DNA of 56,550 bases from Pseudomonadota bacterium (lineage in GTDB: Bacteria; Pseudomonadota; Alphaproteobacteria; Rhizobiales; Aestuariivirgaceae): assembly GCA_963205315.1 (NCBI GenBank), contig CAUJIO010000017.1, forward strand, positions 1 to 56,550, given 5' to 3'. Positions 55,599 through 56,550 of the stretch are shown here, in pieces. Below the pieces are notes generated by a model that ran no database searches, was not told where the DNA came from, and saw only the letters and a list, made by a program, of their open reading frames with translations. Numbering within the stretch: position 1 is the first letter of the stretch; each line of letters begins with the position of its first letter. A program made the position numbers and the translations under genes.

Positions 55599-56514
55599 GC
55601 CGCGCTCCCGTCTTCGTGGCGTTGCGCACATAGACCAGCAAGGCCAGCATGACGATGGCCATCAACGAGATGGAGATCGCCGCACCCAGCGGCCAGTTCC
55701 GGCCCTGGCCGAACTGCAGGTCGATCAGATTGCCCAGCATCATGTTCTTGCCGCCGCCAAGCACGCGTGGCGTCACATAGGCGCCGAGCGACGGAATGAA
55801 CACGAGGATCGAGCCGGCGATGATCCCTGGCTTCACCAGCGGCACGATGATCCGCCACAGCACCTTGAAACTGTTGGCGTAGAGATCATACCCCGCCTCC
55901 ACCAGGCGGAAGTCGAGCTTCTCCATGCTGGCGTAGAGCGGCAGCACCATCAGCGGCAAGTAGACATAGACCATGCCGAACAGGATGCCCCAGTCGGTGT
56001 ACATCATCTGGATCGGCTGATCGATGATCCCCGCCCACTGCAGGGCGGAATTGATCACGCCCTCGTTGCGGATCACCTCCTGCATGGCGAAGGTGCGGAT
56101 CAGCAGGTTCGTCCAGAACGGAATGGTAATGAGGAACAGCCATAGGTCGCGATAGCGCTCGGACCGCGTGGCGATGAAATAGGCCGTCGGAAAACCGAAG
56201 ATCAGCGTCAGCACCGTCGTCGTCAGCGACAGTTTCACCGAGCGCCAGAAGATCGCCAGATGCGCATCGTTGATGCCCAGCGTGTCGTCGAAGATGTCGC
56301 GCTCGAACAGCACGTTGAGCCAGCCGTCGAGCGAGAACTGTCCGAACTTCACATCGCCGTAGTCGCCCTTCGCCATGAAGGAATAGGCCAGCACCACGAA
56401 CAGCGGTCCGATGGCGGCAACCAGGATGATGATCATCGCCGGCGCCGACAGCAGCCAGCGCCCCCGCACGTCGCGTGCCTTGGCCAGTTCGGAGGTTTCG
56501 CGGGCGCTTGCCAT
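55591..56514 (-). CDS. potB: Spermidine/putrescine-type ABC transporter permease
   Basis: This 307-residue permease partner has a cytoplasmic N-terminus of about 20 residues and a first helix LLSAPAMIIILVAAIGPLFV. The coupling loop EAGYDLYANSFKVLWRIIV and FIPSLGAYVTPRVLGGG are typical of PotB. Its start abuts the stop codon of the upstream gene. Confidence 0.93.
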   Translation of the reverse strand: MASARETSELAKARDVRGRWLLSAPAMIIILVAAIGPLFVVLAYSFMAKGDYGDVKFGQFSLDGWLNVLFERDIFDDTLGINDAHLAIFWRSVKLSLTTTVLTLIFGFPTAYFIATRSERYRDLWLFLITIPFWTNLLIRTFAMQEVIRNEGVINSALQWAGIIDQPIQMMYTDWGILFGMVYVYLPLMVLPLYASMEKLDFRLVEAGYDLYANSFKVLWRIIVPLVKPGIIAGSILVFIPSLGAYVTPRVLGGGKNMMLGNLIDLQFGQGRNWPLGAAISISLMAIVMLALLVYVRNATKTGARHG

Positions 56515-56550
56515 CTAGTCCCTCAACACCTGGGCGGCGTGGTCATCGAG
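56515..56550 (-). CDS. potA: C-terminal end of the upstream gene, probably the polyamine transporter ATPase
   Basis: The last eleven codons and the TAG stop of a minus-strand gene (ending LDDHAAQVLRD) enter the window and abut potB. The position at the head of a potBCD operon and the style of the tail suggest PotA. The rest lies outside the window. Confidence 0.5.
   Translation of the reverse strand, partial: LDDHAAQVLRD

Overview
The window is a GC-rich, gene-dense stretch with the gene content of an alphaproteobacterium, most likely Hyphomicrobiales/Rhizobiales. Evidence for this is the lnt - PhrR-like regulator - metK order at the left end, the GlnT/GmaS-type glutamine synthetase with sarcosine-oxidase-like subunits, fused CysNC, extracytoplasmic REP-like palindromes of the kind common in this group, and strong G/C preference at third codon positions. 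It is chromosomal in character: I see no tRNA, rRNA, CRISPR array, phage or insertion sequence.

Layout. (1) 85-3530, minus: metK, a PhrR/PraR-like HTH regulator and lnt. (2) 3599-18824: a catabolic region holding an EutA-like isomerase, a DUF1989 protein, a guanidino-acid ureohydrolase, a DoeA-like ectoine hydrolase, a DauA-like D-amino-acid dehydrogenase, a PhyH dioxygenase, a LysR regulator, a complete dipeptide-type ABC importer (dppABCDF) and an AruI-like 2-oxo-5-guanidinovalerate decarboxylase, followed by a HAD phosphatase. (3) 18900-25891: a fasciclin protein, a trifunctional MFS-PlsC-acyl-ACP synthetase, both subunits of an AcnX dehydratase and an AruH-like aminotransferase. (4) 25928-36878, minus: the complete N-methylglutamate route for methylamine (mgsABC, gmaS, mgdABCD), with a PIN/Phd toxin-antitoxin pair between it and an XRE-cupin regulator. 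(5) 37067-40137: cysD and cysNC for sulfate activation. (6) A diguanylate cyclase. (7) 41616-50312: histidine utilisation (hutH, hutF, hutI, hutC, hutU) with two extra genes, an AMP-dependent ligase and a DsbA/HCCA-isomerase-like protein, in the hutFH operon. (8) An MFS transporter, an esterase and a beta-lactamase-like serine hydrolase. (9) 53730-56550, minus: a polyamine-type ABC operon (potA end, potB, potC, potD) whose potD carries an in-frame stop.

Taken together, the window is dominated by organic nitrogen scavenging: guanidino or amidine compounds, arginine, methylamine, histidine and polyamines. Most routes lead to glutamate, urea, ammonia or one-carbon units. The most interesting part is region 2. 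There, enzymes for arginine/guanidino acids (DauA-, AruI- and GpuA-like), an amidine-ring hydrolase (DoeA-like), EutA and a DUF1989 protein related to carboxyguanidine deiminases surround one importer and one LysR regulator, yet the rest of the classical ectoine pathway is absent. Other points worth attention are the in-frame HTH-like extension on cysD with its own internal ribosome site, the nonsense codon in potD, and the ligase pair inside the hut operon.
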